Shown: positions 34,729-43,866, counted from the stretch's first letter. The stretch is DNA of 64,000 bases from an uncultured Sinobacteraceae bacterium (GCA_937902995.1 CALEKY010000094.1:164447-228446), one strand, 5' to 3'. Program-made: numbers and translations. The notes: generated from the sequence alone by a model not told the origin.

Positions 34729-36024
34729 TCACGCCAGCGCATGTGCGACCGCGCCGAATCGTCGGCGCAACAAATCTTCATCCGCCGTCGCACCCGATTT
34801 GCGCGACAGCTCGACGGCGCGCGCAACCAACTGATGCGCACGCGCCTGACTCAAGTCTTCGGGAACGCGTTGACCGTCGCTGATATAGGCCAGCGGCAGA
34901 TTCGTGCGCACGAGCGTGGAGATCGCGCCGCCGAGACTCGTCGCCTCGTCGAGCTTCGTGAGCACGCAGCTCGTCGGATTCGCTGCTGCGAAACGTGCGA
35001 ACGTTTCTTCGATCGCGCCGGCTTGTGCGGCCGCCGACATGACGAGACACGTCTCCAGGCGCTCGCTTGCTGCAACGAGCGTCCCCAGTTCCTGCGCAAG
35101 ACTCGCATCGCGCTGGCCGATGCCGGCCGTATCGATGAGGATGAGTCTGCGATCATCGAGCTGGTCGATGAGCTCGGCCAGCTCCGCAGCACTTTCGACG
35201 GCATAGGCAGGCGCACCGAGCAAACGGCCGAGCGTGTGGATCTGCTCTTGCGCGCCGATGCGCACGCAATCGGTCGTGATCAGCGCAAGCTGCCGCGGGC
35301 CATGACGCAGCACCCAGCGGGCCGCGAGCTTCGCCATCAACGTCGTCTTGCCGACACCGGTCGGTCCGACGAGCGCGAGAACCCCGCCTGAATCGAGCCA
35401 GCGTTCGTCCATCACATGGATACGCCGCGCAATCATGGCGAGCGCAAGTCGTTGCGCCTCGGCGAATTCCAATCTCGCAGGCATTTGCGCGACGAGCTCG
35501 GTGCACAAATCGTGCGCCAGTCCGAGCGCGCTCAGGTTCTTCAACAGCTCGGTATGCACCGGCGCACGCCGAGTCAGATCGTTCCAAGCCAACGTCGCGA
35601 GCTGCGTTTCGAGCATACGGCGCAGCATGCGCAGCTCTTCGTTGATGTCGGACGGCTCGTCGCGGAGGGCGAAGTCTTCCTCGAGGGCTTGGGGCGTGGG
35701 ACTTGGGGCATGGAACCCAGACCGTGCGGCGCGAGAAAAAGAAGAAGAGCCTTGTTGCGCAACATACGCATCGAAAGCGTGACGTGACGTTGTCTCGGAT
35801 GAGGCTTGCCCCGAGCCCCGAGCCCCGAGCCCCAAACCCTTCTCCGAATCCCGAGTCCCGAATCCCGAGCCCTTCTCCGCCTCTTCGTAATCGATGGCCG
35901 CAACGACTTCGACACCACCTTCGATGCGACGGCTCGAAAGAATGACTGCATCCGGTCCTTGCGCTTCGCGCACCTGCTTGAGCGCAGTACGCATGTCCGG
36001 CGCGCGGTAATGTTTGATCTTCAT
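34729..36024 (-). CDS. flhF: Signal-recognition-type GTPase FlhF, with repeat-derived linker
   Basis: 431 residues. N-terminal B domain (MKIKHYRAPDMRTALKQVREAQGPDAVILSSR) and the NG GTPase with GPTGVGKTTLMAKLAARW (Walker A 220-227), TTDCVRIGAQEQI, LILIDTAG and LTKLDEA are intact. Between them lie residues of low complexity: about 50-73 (KGSGFGTRDS, GLGLGARGSG) and 105-114 (HAPSPTPQAL), which are translations of heptamer arrays of both orientations. The frame stays open through them, so they were tolerated in the naturally flexible linker. FlhF sets polar flagellar placement. Confidence 0.94.
   Translation of the reverse strand: MKIKHYRAPDMRTALKQVREAQGPDAVILSSRRIEGGVEVVAAIDYEEAEKGSGFGTRDSEKGLGLGARGSGQASSETTSRHAFDAYVAQQGSSSFSRAARSGFHAPSPTPQALEEDFALRDEPSDINEELRMLRRMLETQLATLAWNDLTRRAPVHTELLKNLSALGLAHDLCTELVAQMPARLEFAEAQRLALAMIARRIHVMDERWLDSGGVLALVGPTGVGKTTLMAKLAARWVLRHGPRQLALITTDCVRIGAQEQIHTLGRLLGAPAYAVESAAELAELIDQLDDRRLILIDTAGIGQRDASLAQELGTLVAASERLETCLVMSAAAQAGAIEETFARFAAANPTSCVLTKLDEATSLGGAISTLVRTNLPLAYISDGQRVPEDLSQARAHQLVARAVELSRKSGATADEDLLRRRFGAVAHALA
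35685..35876. repeat. Heptamer-repeat element inserted in flhF coding sequence
   Basis: Left arm 35685-35712 (GGGCTTGGGGCGTGGGACTT) and right arm 35806-35876 (GAGCCCC repeats, then GAATCCC/GAGTCCC units) are partly complementary and enclose about 90 bases. Unlike other copies they lie wholly inside a gene and keep the frame. Confidence 0.8.
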
Positions 36025-36040
36025 GCGCGAATCCTCACAA

Positions 36041-36185
36041 CGGACGCTGGGCTCTGGGCGCTGGGCTCTGGACAGGCATGTCCGCCGCCGTTCCTGGTGT
36101 TGAAAGACTTCTCTCGTTCATGACTCATCGGATCGCAACACTTTGCTTCTCACCAGCGCCCAGGGCCCAGAGCCCAGTGCCCCAG
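36041..36185. repeat. Heptamer-repeat element 8 (complementary arms)
   Basis: Left arm 36041-36072 (GGGCTCT, GGGCGCT, GGGCTCT units) and right arm 36151-36185 (GCGCCCAGGGCCCAGAGCCCAG) are complementary. It fills the flhA-flhF gap and ends two bases before the flhA stop codon. Confidence 0.8.
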
Positions 36186-36186
36186 C

Positions 36187-38283
36187 TCATCTCCCCACCG
36201 CCGTGACCAATCTCACCTTGCGGTTGTCTGGAATTTCGTTCCATGCGAGCACGTGCATGTTCGGCACGCTCGAGCGCATGAACCGTGCGAGAGTGGCGCG
36301 AAGCTGCGGCGGCACGAGCAGCACAGCAGGTTCGCCTGAGAGCTCTTGACGTTGCGCAGCTTCGGCGAGGCGCTGCTGCATGCGCTCTGCGAGTCCCGGC
36401 TCGAGTCCCGGCGTGGCGGCATTGGTGCCTGCGAGCGAGTTCGTCAGCAGTTGTTCGAGATCCGGCTCGAGCGTGATAACCGGCAGCTCCGCATTCATGC
36501 CGGCGATCTCCTGCACGATTTGCCGGCCGAGCGCGACTCGCACTTGCGCCTGGAGCTGCGCCGCATCCTGTGTGCGCGATGCATGCTCGGCGAGCGTTTC
36601 GACGATCGTGCGCATGTTGCGGATCGGCACACGCTCGGCGAGCAAGCCCTGCAACACGCGCACGACGGTGCCGAGCGGCAGCAGTTTGTTGAGATCCTCG
36701 ACGAGCTTCGGCATCGTCTTTGCGAGCGTGTTCAGGAGCTGCTGCGCTTCTTCGTGGCCGAGCAGCTCGTGCGCGTGCGTCTGGATGATGTGGCTCAAGT
36801 GCGTTGCGATGACGGTGCTCGCATCGACGACCGTATAGCCGAGCGTTTGGGCGTGATCGCGCGAGGCGGGATCGATCCACACGGCTTCCATGCCGAACGC
36901 CGGATCGCGCGTCTCGATGCCCGCGACCTTGCCGAACACCTTGCCCGGATTGATCGCCAGCTCGCGCTCCGGATAGATCGTGCCCTCGCCGACCGGTACA
37001 CCGGCGAGATTGATGCGATAGCCGTTGGGAGACAGATCGAGGTTGTCGCGGATGTGGACCGCCTGCACGAGGAAGCCGAGATCCTGCGTGAGCTTGCGCC
37101 GCACGCCTTTGATGCGCGCGAGCAGGTCGCCGCCTTGTGCCTTGTCGACCAGCGGCACGAGCCGATAGCCGACTTCGAGCCCGATCACGTCTACGGGCTG
37201 CACATCGTCCCAAGTGAGCTCGCGCTGCTCGAGCGCCGGCGCAGGCATAGTTTCCGTGGACGCAGGCGCTTCCGCCTGTGTGTCTGCTGCGATGCTCGCT
37301 TGCGAACGCTTGTGCAAGCCCCACGCGGCGAGTCCGCACAGCGCCGCCATGAGCAGGAACGCGAGGTTCGGCATGCCGGGAATCACGCCCATCACGCCGA
37401 GCAGCGCACCTGCGATCGCCAGCGCACGCGGATGACCGAACAGCTGCTTCTGCATCTCGCCGCCCATGTCCTGCGCGCCCGACATGCGCGTGACGATGAT
37501 CGCGACCGCGGTCGACAGCAGCAGCGCGGGAATCTGCGCGACGAGGCCGTCGCCGATCGTCAGCAGTGCATAGGTTCGCGCAGCCTCGGACAGCGACATC
37601 TCGTGGCCGAACGTGCCGATACAGATGCCGCCGAGCAGATTGATGATCAGGATCAAGATGCCGGCGATCGCATCGCCGCGCACGAACTTGCTCGCGCCGT
37701 CCATGGAGCCGTAGAAGTCCGCTTCCTGGCGCACTTCCGCCCGGCGGGCACGCGCTTCTTCCTGCGTGATGAGCCCCGCATTCAGATCGGCATCGATGGC
37801 CATCTGCTTGCCGGGCATCGCATCCAACGTGAACCGTGCCGTGACTTCCGAGACGCGGCCGGCGCCTTTCGTCACGACGATGAAATTGATGATCGTCAGA
37901 ATCGCGAACACGATGATGCCGACGGTGTAGTTGCCGCCGATCACGAACTCGCCGAACGACTCGATGACGTGACCCGCTGCGCCGGAGCCCGTGTGACCGT
38001 GAAGGAGCACGACACGCGTCGAAGCGACGTTCAATGCGAGCCGCAGTAACGTCGCAAGCAGCAACACGGTCGGGAACACGCCGAAGTCGAGCGGACGCAT
38101 CACGTAGAAGACCGCCAGCACGACGACCAGCGACAGTGCGATGTTGAACGTGAAGAGCACGTCGAGCGCCAGCGGCGGCAACGGCAGCACGATCATCGCC
38201 AGCAGCGCGAGCACGCCGAGCGGCACCCCGATGCCGGAGCGCAGCACGTTGCCGAAATTGAGCGGTTGCGCGAGCGTCGCCAT
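36187..38283 (-). CDS. flhA: Flagellar type III export protein FlhA
   Basis: 698 residues: eight or so N-terminal membrane helices (VPLGVLALLAMIVLPLPPLALDVL, VVVLAVFYVMRPLDFGVFPTVLLLATLLRLALNVASTR), the FHIPEP-family stretch (AIDADLNAGLITQEEARARR) and a cytoplasmic export-gate domain ending in VRLVTAVGR. The start ATG (MATLAQPLNFGN) lies about 160 bases after a sigma-54 promoter. It docks chaperone-substrate complexes for export. Confidence 0.95.
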   Translation of the reverse strand: MATLAQPLNFGNVLRSGIGVPLGVLALLAMIVLPLPPLALDVLFTFNIALSLVVVLAVFYVMRPLDFGVFPTVLLLATLLRLALNVASTRVVLLHGHTGSGAAGHVIESFGEFVIGGNYTVGIIVFAILTIINFIVVTKGAGRVSEVTARFTLDAMPGKQMAIDADLNAGLITQEEARARRAEVRQEADFYGSMDGASKFVRGDAIAGILILIINLLGGICIGTFGHEMSLSEAARTYALLTIGDGLVAQIPALLLSTAVAIIVTRMSGAQDMGGEMQKQLFGHPRALAIAGALLGVMGVIPGMPNLAFLLMAALCGLAAWGLHKRSQASIAADTQAEAPASTETMPAPALEQRELTWDDVQPVDVIGLEVGYRLVPLVDKAQGGDLLARIKGVRRKLTQDLGFLVQAVHIRDNLDLSPNGYRINLAGVPVGEGTIYPERELAINPGKVFGKVAGIETRDPAFGMEAVWIDPASRDHAQTLGYTVVDASTVIATHLSHIIQTHAHELLGHEEAQQLLNTLAKTMPKLVEDLNKLLPLGTVVRVLQGLLAERVPIRNMRTIVETLAEHASRTQDAAQLQAQVRVALGRQIVQEIAGMNAELPVITLEPDLEQLLTNSLAGTNAATPGLEPGLAERMQQRLAEAAQRQELSGEPAVLLVPPQLRATLARFMRSSVPNMHVLAWNEIPDNRKVRLVTAVGR

Positions 38284-38440
38284 GGTGCGGTCAGGCTCTC
38301 CGGCCTTCAGCGGGGGCGACACGTGCCGGGCATACGGACAGCGGTGCGCTCACCGCCCCCAGTGCCATGCAATTCGTGGTCGTTGCACCCATCGCTTGAA
38401 CCTGTATTCGCGCGTCGACAGATTGACGCGCTTAGATAGG

Positions 38441-38456
38441 TGCAACTGACGGGCCA
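38441..38456 (-). promoter_or_regulatory. Sigma-54 promoter for flhA
   Basis: The minus strand reads TGGCCCGTCAGTTGCA, with GG and GC separated by exactly ten bases and a match to TGGCACG-N4-TTGCA. It is about 160 bases upstream of the flhA start in the gap after flhB. FleQ/FlrC with RpoN would drive flhA-flhF-flhG-fliA-cheY-cheZ and perhaps motCD. Confidence 0.75.
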
Positions 38457-38505
38457 CGGCCCGCTGTGAGCGCCGGGAGTCGCTCACAGTTTGGGAAGAA
38501 GGGAT

Positions 38506-39639
38506 TCAGGGTCTCCCTGAATCGGCCTCGGGCACCTCGACCGTCGGCTTCTCCGGCGGCGCCATGCCTGCTTTCGCGGCCGCCTTGAGCTGGTACACGT
38601 AGGTCAGCACCTGCGCCACCGCCACATACAGGTTCGCCGGAATTTCCTCCCCGATGTCGACGTTGCGGTACAGGACGCGCGCGAGCGGCGGCGCTTCGAA
38701 CAGCGGCACGCCGTGATCCGTGGCGACTTCGCGGATACGCGCCGCAATGGCATCGACGCCCTTGGCCACGACGACCGGCGCACGCATGCGACGCTCGTCG
38801 TACTTCAACGCGACGGCGAAGTGCGTCGGGTTCGTGACGACGACATCCGCCTTCGGCACGTCCTGCATCATGCGTTGACGCGCCAGCTGCTGCTGAACTT
38901 GCCGAATACGGCCTTTGATCTCCGGCGAGCCTTCCGTTTCCTTGAACTCCTGACGGATCTCCTCGCGCGTCATGCGCAACTGCTTGGCGTACTGCCAGAG
39001 CTGATATGGAACGTCGACGGCGGCAATGATCAGCAAGCCTGCGGACACGATGATCAAACCTTGCCCGGTCAGACGCGTCGCATGCACGATGCCGCTCAAG
39101 ACGGATTCGCGGCCGAGCGCCAAGAGCTCCTGCGCGTCGTTCCACAGCACGACCACCGCAAGCAGCGCGACGACGGCGAACTTCGCCAATCCCTTGCCGA
39201 GCTCGACGAGACTTCGCAGCGCGAACATGCGCTTGAGTCCCGCGAGAGGATTCAGACGGCTGAACTGCGGCTGCAGCGCTTCGGTGCTGAAACTCCAGCC
39301 GCCCAGCGCGAGCGGCGCGATGAGCGCGGCCAGCACGATCAAGCCGAACACGGGTGCACAGGCGAGCAAGGCATCCCATGCCGCCGAGACGAACGCCGGC
39401 ACCATGCGCGAATCGTCGAGCGCCTGCTCGCGCGACACCAACAGTCCCTTAGTCATCATGCTGTGCAGACCGGTGCCGAGTTGCCCGCCGAGCGCATACA
39501 ACGCGCCGCCGCCCGTCATCATGACGGCTGCCGTGGTCAGGTCTCGGGAACGTGGGATTTGGCCGCGGCGTCGAGCTTCCTCGCGCCGCTTAGGAGTGGC
39601 CTCTTCGGTTCGTTCTTGGCCGTCGTGGTTTTCAGCCAT
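38506..39639 (-). CDS. flhB: Flagellar export switch protein FlhB
   Basis: 377 residues, four membrane helices, then the cytoplasmic domain with the self-cleaving NPTH (Asn270-Pro271) in VVVTNPTHFAVALKY. The N-terminus GQERTEEATPKRREEARRRG is diagnostic. Cleavage at N-P switches export from rod/hook to filament proteins. Confidence 0.95.
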   Translation of the reverse strand: MAENHDGQERTEEATPKRREEARRRGQIPRSRDLTTAAVMMTGGGALYALGGQLGTGLHSMMTKGLLVSREQALDDSRMVPAFVSAAWDALLACAPVFGLIVLAALIAPLALGGWSFSTEALQPQFSRLNPLAGLKRMFALRSLVELGKGLAKFAVVALLAVVVLWNDAQELLALGRESVLSGIVHATRLTGQGLIIVSAGLLIIAAVDVPYQLWQYAKQLRMTREEIRQEFKETEGSPEIKGRIRQVQQQLARQRMMQDVPKADVVVTNPTHFAVALKYDERRMRAPVVVAKGVDAIAARIREVATDHGVPLFEAPPLARVLYRNVDIGEEIPANLYVAVAQVLTYVYQLKAAAKAGMAPPEKPTVEVPEADSGRP

Positions 39640-39653
39640 TGCGACGCTCCGCT

Positions 39654-39735
39654 AGGCTGAAGACTGAAGGCTGAGAACTGAAGGAAGATCGCGCGCACTT
39701 GCGCGCGATCTTGACCAGCGCCCAGAGCCCCGCGC
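39654..39735. repeat. Heptamer-repeat element 9 with GCGC palindrome
   Basis: Left arm 39654-39684 (GGCTGAA, GACTGAA units), a long palindrome at 39687-39710 (GATC-gcgcgc arms around acttg), then right arm GCGCCCAGAGCCCCGCGC at 39717-39734. It fills the fliR-flhB gap. Confidence 0.78.
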
Positions 39736-40515
39736 TCATCTGCCCGCCCCCACCAACGTCCGCAGGAATCCGAACACTTCACCGAGCGAATCGATGAACG
39801 CGGCTTGGACTGCGGGCAGGCCCGCAAAGACGATCACGAGGCCGAAAATGAGCGACACGGGGAAGCCGATCGCGAACAAATTCAAAGTCGGTGCGGCACG
39901 GCTCATGACGCCGAACGACAAGTTGACGATGAGCAACGCCGTCATGCCCGGCAACGCCACCATCAACGCGCCGATGAAGAGCTGCGAACCCCAAAGCGCG
40001 ATCGTCCAAATGAGATTCCGCTCGAGTCCGGCCACGCCGACGGGCAGCGTCGTGAATCCGGTCGCAACGACGTCGATGAACACGAGATGACCGTTGATCG
40101 CCAGGAAGGTCAGCGTCACGAGCAGCATGTACAGCTGCCCGAGCGCCGGCGTGCTCGTGCCGCGCATGGGATCGACGTTGAACGCAAAGCCGAGTCCCAT
40201 CGAATTCGACAGCAACTGGCCGCCGAGCGCGAGCGCGTCGAAAACGAGCTGTAGCGCAAAGCCGAGCGCCACGCCGATGACGATCTGCTGAACCGTGACG
40301 ACGGCACCCTCGATCGAGAATGGCACGACGTCGGTCGGCGGCAGCAAGGGCGCGACGATCAGCGTCAACGCGCCTGCGAGAAACAATCGCACTCGCGCCG
40401 GCACGAACTGTGCGCCGAAGATCGGCGCAACCATGAAACACGCGCCGATCCTGAAGAACGGCCAGATATACATCGCGAGCCATGCTTCGAGCTGGCCGGT
40501 CGACAGCGTCAGCAT
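39736..40515 (-). CDS. fliR: Flagellar export protein FliR
   Basis: 259 residues, about six membrane helices, starting MLTLSTGQLEAWLAMYIWPFFRIGACFMVAPIFGAQ and ending DSLGEVFGFLRTLVGAGR. FliR completes the FliPQR export gate. The start codon directly abuts a heptamer array (TTCAGCC units), leaving no Shine-Dalgarno sequence, so its translation start signal was displaced or it is coupled otherwise. Confidence 0.93.
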   Translation of the reverse strand: MLTLSTGQLEAWLAMYIWPFFRIGACFMVAPIFGAQFVPARVRLFLAGALTLIVAPLLPPTDVVPFSIEGAVVTVQQIVIGVALGFALQLVFDALALGGQLLSNSMGLGFAFNVDPMRGTSTPALGQLYMLLVTLTFLAINGHLVFIDVVATGFTTLPVGVAGLERNLIWTIALWGSQLFIGALMVALPGMTALLIVNLSFGVMSRAAPTLNLFAIGFPVSLIFGLVIVFAGLPAVQAAFIDSLGEVFGFLRTLVGAGR

Positions 40516-40659
40516 AGGCTGAAGACTGAAGGCTGAAGACCGAAGGCAAGGCTGTGGGCTGTAGGCTGTAGGCTGTAGAAAGAGCGCGCGCACTTGCGCG
40601 CGATTTCGGCCAGAGCCCTCTCGCCCGTCGCCTGTCGACTGTCGCCTGTCGCCTGCAGC
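40516..40659. repeat. Heptamer-repeat element 10
   Basis: Left arm 40516-40578 (GGCTGAA, GACTGAA, GGCTGTG, three GGCTGTA units), palindrome gcgcgcgcacttgcgcgcga at 40583-40602, right arm 40611-40659 (GCCTGTC/GACTGTC units). It occupies the whole fliQ-fliR gap and touches the fliR start codon. Confidence 0.82.
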
Positions 40660-40660
40660 A

Positions 40661-40930
40661 TCACCCAATCAACCCCGGTATCGCCTCGAACAACTCCCGC
40701 GTGTAGCCGACGATGATCTTCAGCATCCAGGATCCGGCGATCAGCAGCGCGACAGCCATGCCGATCAGCTTCGGGATGAACGAGAGCGTCATCTCGTTGA
40801 TTTGCGTTGCCGCCTGGAACACGCCGACGAGCAAACCGATCAGCAAGGCGGAGAGCAACAAAGGCGCAGCGAGCATCATCGTGATCTCGAGTGCGCGTTG
40901 TGCGAGGGTCATGACGGTTTCGGGAGTCAT
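40661..40930 (-). CDS. fliQ: Flagellar export protein FliQ
   Basis: 89 residues, two membrane helices (MLAAPLLLSALLIGLLVGVFQAATQINE and KLIGMAVALLIAGSWMLKIIVGY), the whole FliQ fold. The ATG begins MTPETVMTLAQRALEI; the open frame upstream translates a heptamer array and is not part of the gene. As for fliR, the repeat ends within a few bases of the ATG. Confidence 0.93.
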   Translation of the reverse strand: MTPETVMTLAQRALEITMMLAAPLLLSALLIGLLVGVFQAATQINEMTLSFIPKLIGMAVALLIAGSWMLKIIVGYTRELFEAIPGLIG

Positions 40931-41138
40931 TCTGAGGCTGTAGGCTGTAGGCTGAAGGCTGAAGGAAGCTGGCAACGAGCAGCATGCGACAGTGCAGGAA
41001 TCTCGACGCCGACGACGAGCGGATGAGCAACTTTCTCGTGCAGGTCAGTCGACACGACAAACACCTGTATCTGCAAATCTGACGACAAGTCTCACGCCCC
41101 GCCCCAAGCCCTCAGTCCGGCGCCCAGAGCCCAGGGCC
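40931..41138. repeat. Heptamer-repeat element 11
   Basis: Left arm 40934-40966 (GGCTGTA x2, GGCTGAA x2), a unique middle of about 130 bases, and right arm 41094-41138 (GCCCCAAGCCCTCAGTCC, GCGCCCAGAGCCCAGG). It separates fliP from fliQ. Confidence 0.78.
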
Positions 41139-41921
41139 CTACGTGTAAAAGCTTCCTGCCAACGACGTCATCACCAATGCCCAGCCGTCGACGAGGACGA
41201 ACAGCATCAGCTTGAATGGCAGAGAAATGAGCACCGGCGAGAGCATCATCATGCCCATCGACATGAGCACGCTGGCGACGACCAGATCGATGATCACGAA
41301 CGGAATGAACAGCAGGAATCCGATTTGAAACGCCGTCTTGAGCTCGCTCGTGGCGAACGCCGGCACGAGAATCCGTAGCGGTACGTCTTCGGGTCTTTCG
41401 AACCCCTCGCCGCCCGAGATGCGCACGAACGTCGCGATATCGCTCTCCCGCGTCTGTTCGAGCATGAAGCGCTTGAGCGGCTCGACACCGCGCTCCATCG
41501 CCATCGTCGCGTCGATCGTACCGGCAATGTACGGCTGAACGGCTTCGCTGTTGATGCGATCGACGACCGGCCCCATCACGAACAGCGTCAGGAACAGCGC
41601 AAGCCCGATCAGCACTTGATTCGGCGGCGCCTGTCCCGCGCCGAGCGCCTGGCGCAGGATCGCCAGCACGATCACGATGCGCGTGAACGCGGTCATCATG
41701 AGCACGATGCCCGGCAGCAGCGTGACTGCCGTCATCAACAGCAGAATCTGCAGCGTCAGCGAGTACGTCTGCCCGCCGCCGGCGCCCGTCGTGACCGTGA
41801 CCGCGGGTATGCCTTGCGCCAACGCGCCGAAGGAGATCAGCAGCAGCGGCAGCGCCGCGCACGAAGCGAACGACGCGCGGCGTGCGCACGTGGGGCGCGA
41901 CGAATCCTTCCCTTCGCGCAT
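41139..41921 (-). CDS. fliP: Flagellar export protein FliP
   Basis: 260 residues: signal-like N-terminus (SFASCAALPLLLISFGALAQ), then QILLLMTAVTLLPGIVLMMTAFTRIVIVLAILRQALG and FLLFIPFVIIDLVVASVLMSMGMMMLSP, the canonical FliP helices. The ATG shares one base with the fliO stop (TGATG). The longer upstream open frame is fliO in another phase. Confidence 0.95.
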   Translation of the reverse strand: MREGKDSSRPTCARRASFASCAALPLLLISFGALAQGIPAVTVTTGAGGGQTYSLTLQILLLMTAVTLLPGIVLMMTAFTRIVIVLAILRQALGAGQAPPNQVLIGLALFLTLFVMGPVVDRINSEAVQPYIAGTIDATMAMERGVEPLKRFMLEQTRESDIATFVRISGGEGFERPEDVPLRILVPAFATSELKTAFQIGFLLFIPFVIIDLVVASVLMSMGMMMLSPVLISLPFKLMLFVLVDGWALVMTSLAGSFYT

Positions 41922-42424
41922 CACAGTCCAAGGCTCCGTTTCAGGATCGATTTGAAATCCACTTTCTGCGGCGCGCCGCCGGAGCCGAGATTGGCGGAAA
42001 CTCCGGTGCGCTCGATAAGCACGGGCTCGTCGAGGACGTGCAGCGTGCTGACGCGGCCCGGCGCGACGCCGAGCAGTAGCTGCTTGCCGCCGACTTGCAC
42101 GAGCACCGCGCGTTCCCTTGCTCCGATTGCCACGTCCGCAACGATCTCGATCGGTCCCGAGCCGAAACGACCGAACGTCCTGAGCCGCCGCATCACCCAT
42201 GCAGCTGCGAAGACCGCGCCGAGCACGAGCACGAGCGAGAGAGTGACTTGCACGAGACTGCCCGCACCGGGCGTTGCGACCCGCTCGACCGCTTGCGGCG
42301 CGGCAAAAGGTTTTTCCGCTTCGGCTGCCAGCGCCGAGACCGCGCACAGCGCCAGCGCGACACCACGTGTCGTGCCCGCGGCTGCCCGCATCCACTTCGT
42401 CGCTCGAACGTTCACTGGCGACAT
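41921..42424 (-). CDS. fliO: Flagellar biogenesis protein FliO
   Basis: 167 residues: N-terminal signal/hydrophobic stretch, membrane helix VQVTLSLVLVLGAVFAAAWVMRRL and the FliO cytoplasmic part (VADVAIGARERAVLVQVGGKQLLLGVAPGRVSTLHVL). It helps assemble FliP. Confidence 0.9.
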   Translation of the reverse strand: MSPVNVRATKWMRAAAGTTRGVALALCAVSALAAEAEKPFAAPQAVERVATPGAGSLVQVTLSLVLVLGAVFAAAWVMRRLRTFGRFGSGPIEIVADVAIGARERAVLVQVGGKQLLLGVAPGRVSTLHVLDEPVLIERTGVSANLGSGGAPQKVDFKSILKRSLGL

Positions 42425-42446
42425 CTCTTGCCCGACAGACCGCCGC

Positions 42447-42782
42447 TCACCGCAGCTTCCGAATGCGCTCGGCCGGCGAGACCACGTCGGTCAGGCGAAT
42501 GCCGAACTTCTCGTTGACGACGACCACTTCGCCGTGCGCCACGAGCGTGCCGTTCACGAACACGTCGAGCGGCTCGCCGGCTTCGCGGTCGAGCTCCACG
42601 ACCGAACCTTGGTTGAGCTGCAGGAGATTGCGGATCGGAATCCGCGTGCGACCCACTTCCATCGAGAGTGTGACCGGCACGTCGAGAATCACGTCCAAAT
42701 TGACGTCCCGCTTACCTTCGGGTGCAGCGCTTTCCTGCAAGTCGCCGAACTCAGCGGCGCGGGCATCGGCTTTGGTGCTCAT
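42447..42782 (-). CDS. fliN: Flagellar switch protein FliN
   Basis: 111 residues: SpoA domain with LDVILDVPVTLSMEVGRTRIPIRNLLQLNQGSVVELDREAGEPLDVFVNGTLVAHGEVVVVNEKFGIRLTDV-type conservation (shown in parts). Forms the C-ring bottom with FliM. Confidence 0.95.
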   Translation of the reverse strand: MSTKADARAAEFGDLQESAAPEGKRDVNLDVILDVPVTLSMEVGRTRIPIRNLLQLNQGSVVELDREAGEPLDVFVNGTLVAHGEVVVVNEKFGIRLTDVVSPAERIRKLR

Positions 42783-42816
42783 AGGGGTATCCGTCTCAAT
42801 ATTCGTCGGTGATCGA

Positions 42817-43821
42817 TCAAGGTTTCACAGCGAGCAATGAATCGAGCAATCGCGGCTTGTGACGCGAGACGCGCTCTTCGATCTGCACTGCCTGCTGACC
42901 GTGCGAGACGCCGAACGTGCCGCGAAAGATCGGCACGTCCTCCGCCATGATCGTGGCGCGGCCGTTGAAGTCGCACGGCAGGACGTCGCCGGGCTTAAGT
43001 TCCATGAGCTGCTGCATCGTGATGCGGCTGCGGCAGAGCACCGTCGTGAGCTCCACTTCCGCATCTTCGATTTCCTCTTTGAGCGCCTGCATCCAACGCT
43101 CGTCGTGCTCGACCCGGTCGCTGGCGACGCCGGCGTCGAGCAGCTCGCGCAACGGCTCGATCATCGCGTACGGCATCGTGATGTGAACGTCGCCGCCGCC
43201 GCCGTCGAGCTCGACGTGGAAGCTCGTGACGACGACGATTTCCGTCGGGCTCACGATATTGGCGAAATGCGGATTGATCTCGGAGTTCATGTATTCGATG
43301 TCGATCCGCGCCACGTTCGACCAAGCCTCTTTGGCATCGGCGAAGATGTGCTTGAGCAGCATGTGAATGACGCGGGTTTCGGTGGCCGTGAACTCGCGGC
43401 CTTCGATCTTCGTGAACCGGCCCGTGCCGCCGAAGAAGTTGTCCACGACGGTGAACACGAACTTCGGATCCAACACGACGAGCGCAGTGCCGCGCAGCGG
43501 CAACACTTTGACCAGGTTCAAGCTCGTCGGCACGTGTAGCGTGTGCACGTACTCGCTGAACTTCTGCATCTTGATGGGCGCGACCGCCACTTCGGGCGTT
43601 CTGCGCAGCATGTTGAACAAGCTCGTCCTGAACAGGCGAGCGAAACGCTCGTTGATCATTTCGAGCGTCGGCATGCGCCCGCGGACGATTCGCACTTGGT
43701 TGGCGAAGTCGTACTGGCGCACTTCGCCAGGCGCCGCAGTGTCTTCCGTGCTGACCGCGCCGGAGTCGACGCCGTGCAGTAGGGCGTCGATTTCCTCTTG
43801 GCTGAGAATGTCGTTGTTCAT
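42817..43821 (-). CDS. fliM: Flagellar switch protein FliM
   Basis: 334 residues. The N-terminal MNNDILSQEEIDALLHGV is the CheY-P docking helix; the middle domain carries FSEYVHTLHVPTSLNLVKVLPLRGTALVVLDPKFVFTVVDNFFGG in pieces; a C-terminal SpoA domain follows. It receives CheY-P and reverses the motor. Confidence 0.95.
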   Translation of the reverse strand: MNNDILSQEEIDALLHGVDSGAVSTEDTAAPGEVRQYDFANQVRIVRGRMPTLEMINERFARLFRTSLFNMLRRTPEVAVAPIKMQKFSEYVHTLHVPTSLNLVKVLPLRGTALVVLDPKFVFTVVDNFFGGTGRFTKIEGREFTATETRVIHMLLKHIFADAKEAWSNVARIDIEYMNSEINPHFANIVSPTEIVVVTSFHVELDGGGGDVHITMPYAMIEPLRELLDAGVASDRVEHDERWMQALKEEIEDAEVELTTVLCRSRITMQQLMELKPGDVLPCDFNGRATIMAEDVPIFRGTFGVSHGQQAVQIEERVSRHKPRLLDSLLAVKP

Positions 43822-43866
43822 GAGCGGGTGAGACTCGAGTGTTTCCGACCGGATCGCACGCGGCGG

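Noticed and set aside
36346..38049. 567-codon open frame antisense to flhA
   Set aside because: His/Arg/Asp-rich shadow of a conserved gene; no motif, typical of GC-rich antisense frames.
40513..41000. Heptamer arrays as a CRISPR array
   Set aside because: Units are 7 bp, contiguous and without spacers; no cas gene is near.
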